Of a stretch of DNA of 6,803 nt, positions 6,308-6,803 are shown one piece after another; the stretch's first letter is position 1; each line of letters starts with the position of its first letter. Position numbers and translations under genes: made by a program. The DNA is from Nanobdellati archaeon (GTDB taxonomy: Archaea; SpSt-1190): contig WAMX01000064.1 in NCBI GenBank assembly GCA_015522095.1, positions 1-6,803 on the forward strand, given 5' to 3'. The notes beneath the pieces are model-generated. The model saw only the letters and a program-made list of their open reading frames with translations, was not told the origin of the DNA and did no database searches.

Positions 6308-6314
6308 TAAAGAA
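6301..6314 (-). terminator. T-rich tract ending the DUF4013 gene
   Basis: Right after the TAA stop the minus strand reads TTCTTTATTTTTTT. Archaeal RNA polymerase commonly terminates at such T-runs without a hairpin. It implies separate transcription of the DUF59 gene, in line with the TATA-like box that it overlaps. Confidence 0.5.
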
Positions 6315-6803
6315 TTAAGCGGCCTGTGAGCCGAGGTATGTCCAGAACACGACCGTGGAGGCATAGGTTGCTATCACCGTTCCCAGCACCGGTATGAGGT
6401 TGAGCACGAACGACACCGCGAATGAAAGCAGGATCGCGCCAATGGCTGCAAAAGCAAATTTCTGGGTGAATGCTTCGCTGAACACCTTGCCGCTGAACGC
6501 TGCGCCTATGCTCCCTGTGTTGCCAACCTCGACCAGAGCCCTTATCAGTGGGAGGACGACCGCCAGCACCAGGAGCATCCCAAGCATTCCCACGAAGGGA
6601 ATCAGTGCCATCATGAAGCCTGCCGCCATCAGAACCATCGCGGGTATCAGGTATATCAGTGCCACGAGCACGAACTTCAGCCCGAGGATGAACTGGTCGC
6701 CGAGCCTGAACTCTGGAAGCTTTTTCGGTTCCCTGTAGTTGTCGAAGCCGTAGCCGAGCAGCACGAAGTCAAGCACCGGCACAAGCCCTATCAGGCTGCC
6801 AAT
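6315..6803 (-). CDS. DUF4013 family membrane protein, C-terminal part (5' end outside window)
   Basis: The frame is open to the right edge, giving 162 visible residues; the apparent GTG start at 6782 is internal. Visible from the edge: the end of a hydrophobic segment (about 1-18), then GYGFDNYREPKKLPEFRLGDQ, matching the DUF4013 pattern of a GY..., a basic patch, a PEF motif and a conserved polar turn. Hydrophobic stretches follow at about 38-64, 67-91, 116-137 and 139-157, probably membrane helices. The ARG/GLU/GLY-rich link at about 88-100 (LVEVGNTGSIGAAF) is the main soluble loop. The family is uncharacterised and common in archaea; no catalytic residues are apparent. The protein ends WTYLGSQAA. 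The gene stops 37 bp before the DUF59 start and is followed by a T-tract, so it is probably a separate transcript. The function is unknown and no link to glycogen metabolism is visible. Confidence 0.75.
   Translation of the reverse strand: MGSLIGLVPVLDFVLLGYGFDNYREPKKLPEFRLGDQFILGLKFVLVALIYLIPAMVLMAAGFMMALIPFVGMLGMLLVLAVVLPLIRALVEVGNTGSIGAAFSGKVFSEAFTQKFAFAAIGAILLSFAVSFVLNLIPVLGTVIATYASTVVFWTYLGSQAA

Noticed and set aside
1..6803. CRISPR array, tRNA/rRNA gene, insertion sequence or prophage signal
   Set aside because: No regularly spaced repeats, cloverleaf-like segments, transposase motifs or terminal inverted repeats were seen; nearly all the window is covered by the seven genes.

Overview
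The window is a compact, GC-rich stretch that looks archaeal. The signs are Shine-Dalgarno sequences of the GGAGGTGA type, frequent GTG and TTG starts, heavy use of AGG/AGA arginine and ATA isoleucine codons, T-rich tracts after stops, TATA-like boxes close upstream of start codons, and families typical of archaea (MJ1611-like GH57, stand-alone DUF59, DUF4013). The lineage cannot be fixed from the sequence alone. A euryarchaeal or DPANN-type genome is a guess.

The left part (1-2103, + strand) holds the end of a galactose-1-phosphate uridylyltransferase-like gene (galT, cut by the window edge). Its stop overlaps by 4 nt the GTG start of a family GT3 glycogen synthase, the type best known from animals and fungi. 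The middle part (2092-5968, - strand) is a tight three-gene run read toward the first pair: a GDE_C/GH133-type debranching alpha-glucosidase, a GT4 glycosyltransferase and a GH57 alpha-amylase-like protein. Each junction in this run is a 4-nt stop/start overlap. The GH57 and GT3 genes converge and overlap tail to tail by 12 bp. The right part (5999-6803, - strand) holds a small DUF59/MIP18-family gene and the 3' part of a DUF4013 membrane-protein gene, neither obviously linked to sugar metabolism.

Taken together, five adjacent genes appear to form an intracellular storage-polysaccharide (glycogen) locus. GalT-like chemistry handles the nucleotide sugar, GT3 extends the glucan, the GH133-type enzyme removes alpha-1,6 branches, GH57 acts on alpha-1,4 chains, and GT4 has an unassigned transfer role. 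No branching enzyme or phosphorylase is in view. None of the carbohydrate proteins has an evident signal peptide, so all are read as cytoplasmic. The main points of interest are the short GT3 synthase, which lacks the arginine cluster that binds glucose-6-phosphate in eukaryotes and has an altered HFHEW motif, and its pairing with a GDE-type debranching enzyme. Nearly all of the window is coding; the only gaps are about 30 and 37 bp and contain promoter-like and T-rich terminator-like sequence.
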